Source of the DNA: PALSA-505 sp963699015
GTDB taxonomy: Bacteria > Actinomycetota > Actinomycetes > Streptosporangiales > Streptosporangiaceae
Direction of reading: 5' to 3'
NCBI GenBank assembly: GCA_963699015.1
Contig: CAVOSX010000002.1
Coordinates: 310,001 to 374,000, forward strand
DNA: 64,000 bases
Shown: piece by piece, positions 42,069 through 50,210 of the stretch
Numbering within the stretch: the first letter of the stretch is position 1
Layout of the letters: each line of letters starts with the position of its first letter
The notes under the pieces: generated by a model
The model's input: only the letters and a program-made list of their open reading frames with translations
The model's database searches: none
Told to the model about the DNA's origin: nothing
Made by a program: the position numbers and the translations under genes

Positions 42069-43625
42069 TCAGGTCGTGAGCCGGAAATCCAGGTCGGCGA
42101 CGAGTTCGGTCACGTCCATCTGCGCCTTCTGCAGGCGGCCGGAGTAATCCCAGTTCATCGCCTGCCAGCGAGTGAACTGGTCCAGCACCCAGATGCCCGA
42201 CTGCCGGCTGCCGTTACCCGACTTGCCGTTGCCGCCGAACGGGAGGTGGGCCTCGGCCCCGGACGTGGAGTTGTTGACGCTGACCATCCCGGCGCTGATC
42301 CCGCGCCGGAAAGCGAACACCTCCTGCGGATCGCCCGAGTAGATGGAGGAGGACAGGCCGTAGCCTGGCTCATTGCCCAGCGCGATCGCGTCCTGGAGCC
42401 GGCTGTAGGTTATGACGCCCACGATCGGCCCGAAGGTCTCCTGCCGGAACAGCGCGTCACCGTGCAGCAGGCCGTCCACGACCACGGGGTGGTAGAACAG
42501 CCCCGTGTCCGGGTCGCCGACGAAGCCGGCGCGCGGGTTGGAACTGGAGATCTTCCCGAGCCCGGTCGAGCCGAGGACCTTGTGGTGCGGCTGGATCCAG
42601 CCGAGGTACTCCTCGAAGCGGCAGGCGAATTTCTCGTCCAGCATCGGCCCGTAGACCACGTCCTGGGCCGGATCGCCGATAGCGGCCGCCGATACCGCGG
42701 TGCCGAACCGCGCCAGGAACTCATCGTGGACGGACTCGTGCACGATGACGGTGCCCAGCGACGTACACCGCTGCCCGGCGGTCCCGAAGCCGGAGAACAG
42801 CGCTCCCTCCACGGCCAGCTCGAGGTCGGCGCTCGGCGTGACCACCATGGGGTTCTTGCCGCCCAGTTCCAGGCACGGGCTCTGCAGATGGCGTCCCGCG
42901 AGCTCGCCGATGCGCGCCCCGACCTCGGTGGATCCGGTGAAGCCGATCTTGTCGACCGTGCCGGCGGCCAGGGCCTCAGCCAGGCCGTCGAAGGTCGCCG
43001 GGCCGTCCGCGAACACGATGTTGAGCACGCCATCGGGCAGCCCGGCCGCCTGGAGCAGCTCGAACAGCGCCATCGCCGAGGCGGCAGCGTATTCAGCCGG
43101 CTTCCACACCACGGTGTTCCCGGTGACCAGGGCGGGGACGAGATACCACGACGGCACGGCGACCGGAAAGTTGCCCGCGGTTATCACGGCAGCGGTCCCG
43201 ACCGGGACCCGGAAGGTGAACAACTGCTTGTCCGGCATCTCGCTCGGAACCGTCTGGCCGTAGAGGCGGCGCCCCTCGCCCAGGAAGAAGTCGCAGGTAT
43301 CGATGATCTCCTGAACCTCGCCCAACGCCTCCGCCAGGGGCTTGCCCAGTTCACGAATGATGAGCCTGGCCAGGCTTTCCTTGTTGGCCTCGACAATGCG
43401 GCTCATGGCGGCGATGGCCCGGCCACGAACCGGGGCGGGAACGTCCGCCCAGGATGGCTGGGCCCGCTTGGCCGTCGCGCAGGCCGAGGCGAAGGTGGCG
43501 CCGGTGGCCATGGTGACCTCGGCCACCGCGTCCTCGAGCCGTGACGGGTTGGCGGAAGTCAGCACGCCCGCCGGAGGGTCCTGCGCCTGGCGGCCGTTGA
43601 CGATGGAAACGATCTTACTTGTCAT
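42069..43625 (-). CDS. Aldehyde dehydrogenase, probable aminoadipate-semialdehyde (piperideine-6-carboxylate) dehydrogenase
   Basis: 518 residues; AGGAGAGAC precedes ATG 43625. Motifs: GFTGSTEVGARI (NAD loop), LELGGKNPMVV with the general-base Glu, and GTAGQRCTSLGTVIVHE with the catalytic Cys. The sequence is of the ALDH7-like group (VPVGTAAVITAGNFPVAVPSWYLVPALVTGNTVVWKPAEY). It follows the lysine 6-aminotransferase gene by 37 bases, so it most likely oxidises alpha-aminoadipate semialdehyde, in equilibrium with Delta1-piperideine-6-carboxylate, to alpha-aminoadipate. Confidence 0.88.
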   Translation of the reverse strand: MTSKIVSIVNGRQAQDPPAGVLTSANPSRLEDAVAEVTMATGATFASACATAKRAQPSWADVPAPVRGRAIAAMSRIVEANKESLARLIIRELGKPLAEALGEVQEIIDTCDFFLGEGRRLYGQTVPSEMPDKQLFTFRVPVGTAAVITAGNFPVAVPSWYLVPALVTGNTVVWKPAEYAAASAMALFELLQAAGLPDGVLNIVFADGPATFDGLAEALAAGTVDKIGFTGSTEVGARIGELAGRHLQSPCLELGGKNPMVVTPSADLELAVEGALFSGFGTAGQRCTSLGTVIVHESVHDEFLARFGTAVSAAAIGDPAQDVVYGPMLDEKFACRFEEYLGWIQPHHKVLGSTGLGKISSSNPRAGFVGDPDTGLFYHPVVVDGLLHGDALFRQETFGPIVGVITYSRLQDAIALGNEPGYGLSSSIYSGDPQEVFAFRRGISAGMVSVNNSTSGAEAHLPFGGNGKSGNGSRQSGIWVLDQFTRWQAMNWDYSGRLQKAQMDVTELVADLDFRLTT

Positions 43626-43662
43626 GCCTGTCTCTCCTGGTGGCTTGCGTTGACGTCGGCGC

Positions 43663-45018
43663 TCAGTCCGGTTCCGGCGCGGTACCCGGGGCCTGCTCGG
43701 CGGCGAGCCGGTCGAGGGAGCGCTCGATCGCCTTGCGCCCGACCGCCAGTTCGTCCTCGCTGATGGTCAGGGCCGGGCGGAAACGGATGGACTGCGTCCC
43801 GGCCGGCAGCAGCAGGATCCTCTCCCGCTCCCGCAGGATGGCCAGCAGCCTGTCGCGCTCGGCGGCGCCCGGCAGGTCGAAGGCGCACATAAGCCCGCGG
43901 CCGCGGACGTTCGAGACCAGGCCGGGGAAGCGGGCCGCCAGTTCCTCCAGCTCGGCCAGCAGCCAGTCGCCGGTGGACGCGGCCTGGCCGAACACCCCGT
44001 CGCGCTCGATGATCTCCAGCAGCCTGCGGGACCGGACCATGTCCACCAGGCCGCCGCCCCACGTCGAGTTGATCCGGCTGCTGACCCGGAACACGTTGTC
44101 CGGGACCTCGTCCACGCGGCGCCCGGCCATGATCCCCCCGAGCTGCACCTTCTTGCCGAAGGCCACGATGTCCGGCTCAAGCCCGAGCTGCTGGTAGGCC
44201 CATGCGGTACCGGTCGCGCCCACACCGGTCTGCACCTCGTCCAGCACGAACAACGCATCGTTGTCCCGGCACAGCCGCTGCATGGCCTGCAGGAACTCCG
44301 GGCGCATGTGGTTGTCGCCGCCTTCACTCTGGATCGGCTCGGCGATGAAGCAGGCGATGTCGTCCGGGTAGTCACCGAACGCCGCCTCGGCCTGACGCAG
44401 CGCGCGCTGCTCGGCCGCCTCCGTCTCGGCCAGGTGCTCGCCGAGCGGAAACCTGACCGCTGGCACCTCGATCCGGGGCCAGTCGAATATCGGGAAGCGT
44501 TCGGTCTTCACCGGATCGGTGTTGGTGAGCGCGAGCGTGTACCCGCTGCGGCCATGGAACGCCCGGGTCAGGTGCAGCACCTTCGTGCCCAGCCCGGGCG
44601 GGCGGCCGGCCGCCTCGTTGCGCCGGCTTTTCCAGTCGAAGGCGCATTTCAGCGCGTTCTCGACCGCCAGCGCCCCGCCTTCGATGAAGAACAGGTGCGG
44701 CAGCGCCGGGTCACCCAGCACCCGGGCGAACACCTCCACGAAGTCGGCGTAGTGCGCGGTGTAGATGTCAGGGTTCGTGGGCTTGTTCACGGCCGCATCG
44801 GCGAGCAGCGCCATGAACTGCGGATCATCGGTGATCCCCGGCGGATTAATGCCCAGCGGCGCCGAGGCGTAAAACGAGTAGAGATCCAGGTAACGCTCGC
44901 CCGTCTCGGCGTCGGTGATCCAGGAGCCGCGGCTGCGCCCCAGGTCCAAGGTCAGATGGAAACCATCGGTCAGCACATAGCGCGCCAGGCGCCCACGGAC
45001 ATCTTCGTCGCGGTCCAT
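43663..45018 (-). CDS. lat: L-lysine 6-aminotransferase
   Basis: 451 residues; GGGGAGGGG precedes ATG 45018. The class III aminotransferase features are FYASAPLGINPPGITDDPQF (typical of LAT), HLTRAFHGRSGYTLALTNTDP, LFVLDEVQTGVGATGTAWAY, and the PLP lysine in IVAFGKKVQLGGIMAG. RFRPALTISEDELAVG closes the fold. LAT transfers the epsilon-amino group of L-lysine to 2-oxoglutarate, giving a semialdehyde that cyclises to piperideine-6-carboxylate. With the dehydrogenase downstream it forms a two-step route to alpha-aminoadipate. No beta-lactam genes are present, so the role here is probably catabolic. Confidence 0.9.
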   Translation of the reverse strand: MDRDEDVRGRLARYVLTDGFHLTLDLGRSRGSWITDAETGERYLDLYSFYASAPLGINPPGITDDPQFMALLADAAVNKPTNPDIYTAHYADFVEVFARVLGDPALPHLFFIEGGALAVENALKCAFDWKSRRNEAAGRPPGLGTKVLHLTRAFHGRSGYTLALTNTDPVKTERFPIFDWPRIEVPAVRFPLGEHLAETEAAEQRALRQAEAAFGDYPDDIACFIAEPIQSEGGDNHMRPEFLQAMQRLCRDNDALFVLDEVQTGVGATGTAWAYQQLGLEPDIVAFGKKVQLGGIMAGRRVDEVPDNVFRVSSRINSTWGGGLVDMVRSRRLLEIIERDGVFGQAASTGDWLLAELEELAARFPGLVSNVRGRGLMCAFDLPGAAERDRLLAILRERERILLLPAGTQSIRFRPALTISEDELAVGRKAIERSLDRLAAEQAPGTAPEPD

Positions 45019-45383
45019 CGCCCCTCCCCGGGCCGGCCGGCCGCCACAGGCGGGGCCGGCGACGAATCCTGCCCTCAGAGGCTATGGCGTGCCTGCGCAT
45101 GCGCCAACCCGTGGCCGCACCGCAGGCGCCGCCGCGCCCCGGTACAGCGGTCAGCCGCCGACCAGAGCAGGCACCCGCACGGGCCAATCCGCGCAAGCCG
45201 GCGTTTCGTATCACACCGGAATGATCACTCCCATAGGGTGAGGTCACGGCCCGGTCCGGACGGCATCGTAGGGGCTGAGAGGAGGCCCGCCGTGCCCGCG
45301 AGAGTCTCGCGGTGTTCGACTGCGGACCGCCGCAACCGGCAGGGCTGGTGGGACAGTTCTGCCGCGCACGTCAAGGAGACACC
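45019..45383. other. 365-base divergent regulatory region (lat / SHOCT protein) with 17-bp palindrome
   Basis: Within it, GCGCATGCGC (45095-45104) lies in the lat leader flanked by TGGCG (45085) and CGCCA. A perfect inverted repeat CCGCGAGA-G-TCTCGCGG (45296-45312) lies 71 bases before the start at 45384. The rest has a run of weak AT-rich sequence around 45208-45238 that could hold the promoter of the plus-strand gene. No gene is visible. Confidence 0.45.
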
Positions 45384-45794
45384 ATGCCGCTTGCTTCGAC
45401 TTCCTATTCCTATCCGCTACTAGGCGCGTTCTGGACGATCTTTGAGATCTTCCTGTGGGTGATCTGGTTCTGGATCCTGATCACCGTATTCATCGACATC
45501 TTCCGCAGCAAGGACCTGTCCGGCTGGGGCAAGGCCCTCTGGTTCATCTTCGTGCTGGTCATCCCGCTGATCGGCGTCCTGGTGTACCTGATCGCCCGCG
45601 GCGGCTCGATGCACGAGCGGCAGGTGCGGGACGCACAGCAGGAGCAGCAGGAGTTCCGCAGCTACGTGCAGGAAGCCGCTGGCTCGGGGACGTCGGCGGA
45701 CCAGCTGGCCAAGCTTGCCGACCTGCGCGACCGGGGCGTGATCACGGCCGAGGAGTTCGACCGCGAGAAGGCCAAGATCCTCGCCTCGAACTGA
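45384..45794 (+). CDS. PLDc_N/SHOCT-domain membrane protein
   Basis: 136 residues; AAGGAG precedes ATG 45384. Two close helices (FWTIFEIFLWVIWFWILITVFIDIF and GKALWFIFVLVIPLIGVLVYLIARG) flank RSKDLSGWGKAL, the pattern of phospholipase-D N-terminal (PLDc_N) segments. A linker follows and ends with a SHOCT motif: ADQLAKLADLRDRGVITAEEFDREKAKIL. Such small proteins are common in actinomycetes, anchored in the membrane with a cytoplasmic SHOCT tail, but their role is not known. Confidence 0.87.
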   Translation: MPLASTSYSYPLLGAFWTIFEIFLWVIWFWILITVFIDIFRSKDLSGWGKALWFIFVLVIPLIGVLVYLIARGGSMHERQVRDAQQEQQEFRSYVQEAAGSGTSADQLAKLADLRDRGVITAEEFDREKAKILASN

Positions 45795-45894
45795 AGCCGC
45801 AGCACGCATGCTGGGCATGCTGGGCGGGCCGGGCACACTGGTGTCCGGCCCGCCTAGCCGTCCCGGTCACCCCGTCCCGGGCTCTGCCTGGACG

Positions 45895-46761
45895 TCACTG
45901 GCCAATGTCGGCTTTCATCGTGGCCGGCGCGGTCTGGGTGAGGAAGACGACTCCGACGCACATCGCGGCGAAGGCGATCGCCGCCACGGCCAGGGGGCCG
46001 ACATCCGGCTTGAACCGCTCGCCGAACAGCCACACGCTCAAGGCGATGCTGATGATCGGGTCGACGATCACTAAAAACGGCTGGGAGACCCTGAGTGGCC
46101 CAACGTGCAGCGCCACCTGCTGCAGGAAGGTCCCGACCACACCCCCCACAACCAGGGCGTACACCGGCCAGCGGGTAAGCGTTCCCAGCACGCCGAACTC
46201 GGTGAGCGTGTCCGTCGTGGCCTTGATGATCGTCGCCTCGAGCGCCCAGATGGTCGCGGCGGCGCAGGCATACAGCCCCGCGCGCCAGCCCGGGGATCCC
46301 CGTTGCGCCAGGAGGGCCAGGACGGCAGCGCCGACGCCGCAGGTCACCGCGGCCACGGCCCAGTGATCGCTGGTGGGGGTGGGATGGCCGCCTTGCGGCT
46401 CTCCGGCCACGATGAACACGGCCAGGCCGGCGCAGGTCACGACGGCGGCGCCCCAGGTGATCAGGCGGATGGACTGGCGAATCCAGAACCGGCGCAGCAC
46501 GAGCGCGAAGACGAGCTCGGTGACCAGGAGGGGCTGCACCACCGAAACCAGGCCGCCGTGCAGCGCGAGGGCCTGGAACAAGAAGGCCGCCGCCAGGGCG
46601 ACCCAGCCGAAAAGCCAGAGCGGATTGCGGAACAGGTACACGACCAGCCGCCAGCCCGACGACCGGCGCGGGTCCGCCGTGCTGGCGACGTGCTGAGTGG
46701 CGACGCTGACTGCGTTGGACAAGGCAGAAAGCAGAGCGAAGACCACGGCCATGCTGGCCAC
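45895..46761 (-). CDS. DMT-superfamily (EamA-like) membrane transporter
   Basis: 288 residues from ATG 46761. About nine or ten hydrophobic helices, repeated in two halves (AVVFALLSALSNAVSVATQHVAS, and the internal LYACAAATIWALEATIIKATT), plus the terminal GPLRVSQPFLVIVDPIISIALSVWLFGERF, which carries the characteristic E-R near the end. The protein looks like the DMT efflux family related to the YPQ/NIPA-type magnesium transporter-like subgroup. Substrate unknown. It is divergent from the FAD reductase gene. Confidence 0.83.
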   Translation of the reverse strand: MASMAVVFALLSALSNAVSVATQHVASTADPRRSSGWRLVVYLFRNPLWLFGWVALAAAFLFQALALHGGLVSVVQPLLVTELVFALVLRRFWIRQSIRLITWGAAVVTCAGLAVFIVAGEPQGGHPTPTSDHWAVAAVTCGVGAAVLALLAQRGSPGWRAGLYACAAATIWALEATIIKATTDTLTEFGVLGTLTRWPVYALVVGGVVGTFLQQVALHVGPLRVSQPFLVIVDPIISIALSVWLFGERFKPDVGPLAVAAIAFAAMCVGVVFLTQTAPATMKADIGQ

Positions 46762-46856
46762 GATAGAGGGGTGCGGCCCGGGCCGGCCGGGTTCGCCGCC
46801 GGTCCCGCTGCCCTCCTAGCCGCCCCGCCGACCGAAATCGACTCGAGGAGACACTC

Positions 46857-48113
46857 ATGAACACACCCGAGGGAACCGGCACCAAGCCGATGGTGATCGT
46901 CGGCGGCGGCATGACCGGGGGCCACGCGGCGGCAACCTTACGCGATGAAGGCTTCACCGGGCCGGTCGTGATGATCAGCCGGGAACCGGGCATTCCGTTC
47001 GGCCGTCCCCCGCTCACCAAGGAATACCTGCGATCCGAAGAGGGCCTGGAGGACTGGTACGTCCGGCCGGCCGACTGGTACGGAGCCCATGAGGTGGACC
47101 TGCGCACCGACTCGGTGACGGCGATCGATCCCGCGGGGCACGCGCTGACCCTGGCGTCGGGCCAGGAACTGGGATATCAGAAGGTCCTGATCGCCACCGG
47201 AGGCCAGAACCGGCGGCTGCGCATACCCGGCGCTGAGCTGCCGGGCATCCACTATCTGCGGACGGTCGCCGAATGCGACGCGATCAAGAGCGAGGTGCAG
47301 GCGGGCCGCCGCGCGGTGGTGGTCGGCATGGGGTTCATCGGCTGTGAGGTGGCCGCCTCCCTCACCCAGCTCGGGGTGAACGTCACCGCGGCCTATCCGG
47401 GCACGAACCCGCTGGAACGGGTACTGGGAGACCAGGTCGGCGCGCTCATCGGCACGATTCACCGGGACAAGGGAGTCAGTCTGCTGGCCGGCGCCCGGGT
47501 GGCCGCGTTCGCCGGGACCGAGCGGGTGCAGAGCGTGATCATGGCCGACGGGGACCAGGTCGACTGTGACTTCGCCGTCGTCGCCGTCGGCATAGCGCCC
47601 GATGTGCCGGACATCGCGGCCTCAGCGGTAGCCCAGGACAACGGGGTGCTGGTTGACGAGCTGTGCCGCGCCAGCGCGGCCGACGTCTACGCGGCCGGCG
47701 ATGTCGCCAACCATCTGCATCCCGTTCTGGGCCGGATCCGGGTCGAGCATTACAACAGCGCCGAACATCATGGCACCGCGGCGGCGCGGTCGATGATGGG
47801 CTCGGGCGCCCCCTTCGATTACATCCATAACTTCTGGTCTGACCAGTACGAGCACACGCTCCAGTACGTCGGCCACGCCGCGCGCTGGGACGACTTCGCC
47901 ATCCGCGGGAACCTGGCCGACGGCAAGTTCCTTGGCTTTTACCTGGTCGAGGGGGAGGTCCGGGCGGCCATCGGCTTCGACCGCGGAGGTGATCCTGAAA
48001 ACGAGCCGGACTCTGAGATGGCGGCCTGCGCACGCCTCGTGGCCCGCCGCGCGCGCCCCGATCGCGAGGTGCTCACCGACGAGCACGCCGACCTGTCCGC
48101 ACTAGCGGGGTGA
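46857..48113 (+). CDS. FAD-dependent oxidoreductase (ferredoxin reductase-like)
   Basis: 418 residues; GAGGAGA precedes ATG 46857. Two Rossmann motifs are present: MVIVGGGMTGGHAAATLRDEGF (FAD) and AVVVGMGFIGCEVAASLTQLGV (NAD(P)H). The GRPPLTKEYLRSEE segment and ADVYAAGDVANHLHPVLGRIRVEHYNSAEHHG near the FAD tail are standard for the rubredoxin/putidaredoxin/BphA4-type reductases. The C-terminal domain (FWSDQYEHTLQYVGHA) belongs to the same group. It would pass electrons from NAD(P)H to a ferredoxin or small redox protein; no such gene adjoins. Confidence 0.88.
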   Translation: MNTPEGTGTKPMVIVGGGMTGGHAAATLRDEGFTGPVVMISREPGIPFGRPPLTKEYLRSEEGLEDWYVRPADWYGAHEVDLRTDSVTAIDPAGHALTLASGQELGYQKVLIATGGQNRRLRIPGAELPGIHYLRTVAECDAIKSEVQAGRRAVVVGMGFIGCEVAASLTQLGVNVTAAYPGTNPLERVLGDQVGALIGTIHRDKGVSLLAGARVAAFAGTERVQSVIMADGDQVDCDFAVVAVGIAPDVPDIAASAVAQDNGVLVDELCRASAADVYAAGDVANHLHPVLGRIRVEHYNSAEHHGTAAARSMMGSGAPFDYIHNFWSDQYEHTLQYVGHAARWDDFAIRGNLADGKFLGFYLVEGEVRAAIGFDRGGDPENEPDSEMAACARLVARRARPDREVLTDEHADLSALAG

Positions 48114-48192
48114 CGACGGCGATACTGGCGGTGGGGACGTGACGGGCTTGGGCTGGTGCGGCACGCGCGCCTGAGCGCAGGCCCGGGACAGG

Positions 48193-48835
48193 TCAGGACA
48201 GGTGGCTGGTGTCGTTGACGCGGCGGACGGCCGCGAACTCGTGATCATGCCACTGGATCTCGCTGATGCAGGCGGAGCCCAGGTACATCCGGTAGAGGGC
48301 GGTGAGCGGGACGTCGAGGGCCCGGCACAGCATGATCTTGATCGGCGTGACGTGGCTCACGACCAGGACTCGCTGGCCGGGATGATCTCGCAGCAGCCGG
48401 TCGCAGGCACCGGTGAACCCGGACCGCGGTCTCGGCGAAGCTCTCGCCGCCCGGAGGCGCCTGCTGCGGGTTGTGCTGCCAGGCGGCCGCCGCAGCGGGC
48501 CATCGTTGCTGGATCTCGGCCAGGGTGAAACCTTCCCACGCGCCGAAATCGGTCTCCCGCAGGTCGTCATCGGTCGCGACGGTCAGGCCCAGCTCGGTGG
48601 CCGCGATGGCGGCGGTGGCCGCGGCGCGCCGCAACGGCGAGCTGATCACCGCGTCGATCCTGGCGCCGGCGGCCAGCCGGCAGGCGGCCGCCCGCGCCTG
48701 CCGGGCGCCATCCGCGCTGAGCGGCAGATCGCTCAGGCCGCTGAACCTGTGATCCGGTGACAGCCGGGTGTCGCCGTGCCGCAGCAGCACCGTGATCGTG
48801 GGCGGCGCGACGGGGCTGGTCCAGCCGAGGCTCAC
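48193..48835 (-). CDS. Histidine phosphatase-family protein (frameshifted)
   Basis: Start GTG 48835, which overlaps the upstream glycosyltransferase stop (GTGA). The first frame gives ITVLLRHGDTRLSPDHRFSGLSDLPLSADGARQARAAA (RHG motif), DAVISSPLRRAAATA and DFGAWEGFTLAEIQQRWP, then GGESFAETAVRV. The next frame continues FTGACDRLLRDHPGQRVLVVSHVTPIKIMLCRALDVPL (second catalytic His in VSHVT) to 48193. One G too many near 48420 (CGGG) joins the two as ESFAETAVR-FTGACDRLL. A full-length protein of about 213 residues results. Last gene of a four-gene operon; it may remove a phosphate from the operon product. Confidence 0.85.
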
Positions 48836-49839
48836 GGCCGCCCCGCCAGGATGGCGTAAAACTGGTGGGCCGATTGCTCCCAGGTCGGCAGGCTCAGGGC
48901 CCGGCGCGCCGCCGCGGCGCCCATCCGCTGCCGCTCCGGCTCGTCCTCGGCCAGCCTGCGCAGCGCGGCCGCGAGCGCGCCGATATCGCCGGGCGTGATC
49001 ACGATGCCCTGCTGCCCGTCGTCGACCAGGTGCGGCAGGTTGCCGCTGCGCCAGCCGATCACCGGCAGGCCGGCGTCCATCGCCTCGGCGTAGGCAGTCC
49101 CGTAGGTTTCCCAGCGCGACGGCAGCACGAACAAATCGGCCGAACGGTACAGCACGCCTACCTCGGCGTCGTTACACGGCCCGTGCCGCACCACCCGGCC
49201 TGGCAGCCCGCCGATCCGGCGGATCACCTGCTGCCCGTAGGCCGTGCCGGTCCGTTCGTCGCCCGCCAGATGCAGCCGCAGCGTGCCGGGCGGCAGGGCG
49301 GCAGCTGCGTCAAGCAGTTCGAGTATCCCCTTGTTGGGAAGCCAGTTGGCCACGCAGAGCGCGGCGGCTCGTGCCCCGTCTCGCAGGTCGCTGACCTCCG
49401 TTCCGGCCTGCTGATCCCGGCCGGGCGGCACGACGATGGCCCGGTCGAAGCGGCCGGCCAGCAGCGTGCTGGCCACGATCACCAGGTCGCAGCGGCGGTA
49501 GGCGAACCGGTCCAGCCAGGCCTGAACCCAGCGCCGCGGCGGCGCGTGATCGACTCCGCCCGGCGGCTGATGCACGATCGCGGTCAGCCGGCGCGGACGC
49601 CGCAGCGCAATCCACGGCGCCAGGTACGCCGCGGCGATGCTGTCGATCAGCACCACATCAGCCCCGGCGGCGGCGCGCAGCACCCGGCGGCTATGCCGGA
49701 ACGGCAGCTGCGGCGGCAGCGACGCGAACGTGAGCCGCGCGTCGTTGCAAGAGGCGAGCTCGGCCATCCGCCGGTGGTAGCGGTACCCCCCGGTCAAGGT
49801 GGCCGGGTCGCCCAGGGTGATGAGGCAAATAGTCAGCAT
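48832..49839 (-). CDS. GT4-family glycosyltransferase
   Basis: 335 residues from ATG 49839, which overlaps the pterin synthase-like gene by seven bases. The N terminus is the acceptor domain with a GG loop (LITLGDPATLTGGYRYHRRMAEL); the C-terminal domain has CVANWLPNKGILELLDAAAAL, a Ser/Gly phosphate region and PSRWETYGTAYAEAMDAGLPVIGWRSGNLPHLV, where the E-x7-E motif (ETYGTAYAEA) marks GT-B retaining enzymes. Donor is probably a nucleotide sugar. Because it shares an operon with a pterin synthase homologue, the acceptor could be a pterin, but this is inferred. Confidence 0.87.
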   Translation of the reverse strand: MLTICLITLGDPATLTGGYRYHRRMAELASCNDARLTFASLPPQLPFRHSRRVLRAAAGADVVLIDSIAAAYLAPWIALRRPRRLTAIVHQPPGGVDHAPPRRWVQAWLDRFAYRRCDLVIVASTLLAGRFDRAIVVPPGRDQQAGTEVSDLRDGARAAALCVANWLPNKGILELLDAAAALPPGTLRLHLAGDERTGTAYGQQVIRRIGGLPGRVVRHGPCNDAEVGVLYRSADLFVLPSRWETYGTAYAEAMDAGLPVIGWRSGNLPHLVDDGQQGIVITPGDIGALAAALRRLAEDEPERQRMGAAAARRALSLPTWEQSAHQFYAILAGRP

Positions 49840-50210
49840 GGCCCGCGATATCCGCCGAACGCGACCGGGGTTTCCCAGATCCGTACGGCCAGTGTGGCAC
49901 CGCCTGCCGCGGCGATGGCCGCCGAGAGCGTGTCGTGCACCCACCGGGCGAACACCTCGACGGTGACCGCCTCGGCGCCGGCGGGGCGTATCTCCTCGAG
50001 GTTGCGGCCCTCGATCCGCCCCGTCAGCTCGGTCAGGGCCGCCTCCATGACGTCCAGGTCGCAGACCATCGCCCGGTCGTCGAGCTGGTCACGGCTCACC
50101 ACGATCTCAATCCGGTAGTCGTGATCGTGCAGCTGCCCCTCCGGGCCCGCCATCCCGGGCATGATGTGGAAGGCACGGACGGCGCTGCTCAAACCGGCCT
50201 CGTAGGTCAC
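49833..50210 (-). CDS. 6-pyruvoyl-tetrahydropterin/6-carboxytetrahydropterin synthase-like protein, catalytic Cys replaced
   Basis: 125 residues from GTG 50210, overlapping the upstream MDR stop (GTGA). The T-fold pattern is VRAFHIMPGMAGPEGQLHDHDYRIEIVV, VCDLDVMEAALTEL, EVFARWVHDTL and VRIWETP. The zinc-binding His (FHIM and HDH) and the Glu of WET are present. At the position of the catalytic Cys (CGRLHGH in E. coli QueD) there is Glu (EGQLHDH), and the LDHHYLN segment holding the second catalytic His is replaced by IEGRNLEE. Glu at the Cys site is known from PTPS-III-type homologues that act on folate precursors. This protein should bind a pterin but probably does not carry out the QueD reaction. 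Confidence 0.85.
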   Translation of the reverse strand: MTYEAGLSSAVRAFHIMPGMAGPEGQLHDHDYRIEIVVSRDQLDDRAMVCDLDVMEAALTELTGRIEGRNLEEIRPAGAEAVTVEVFARWVHDTLSAAIAAAGGATLAVRIWETPVAFGGYRGPC

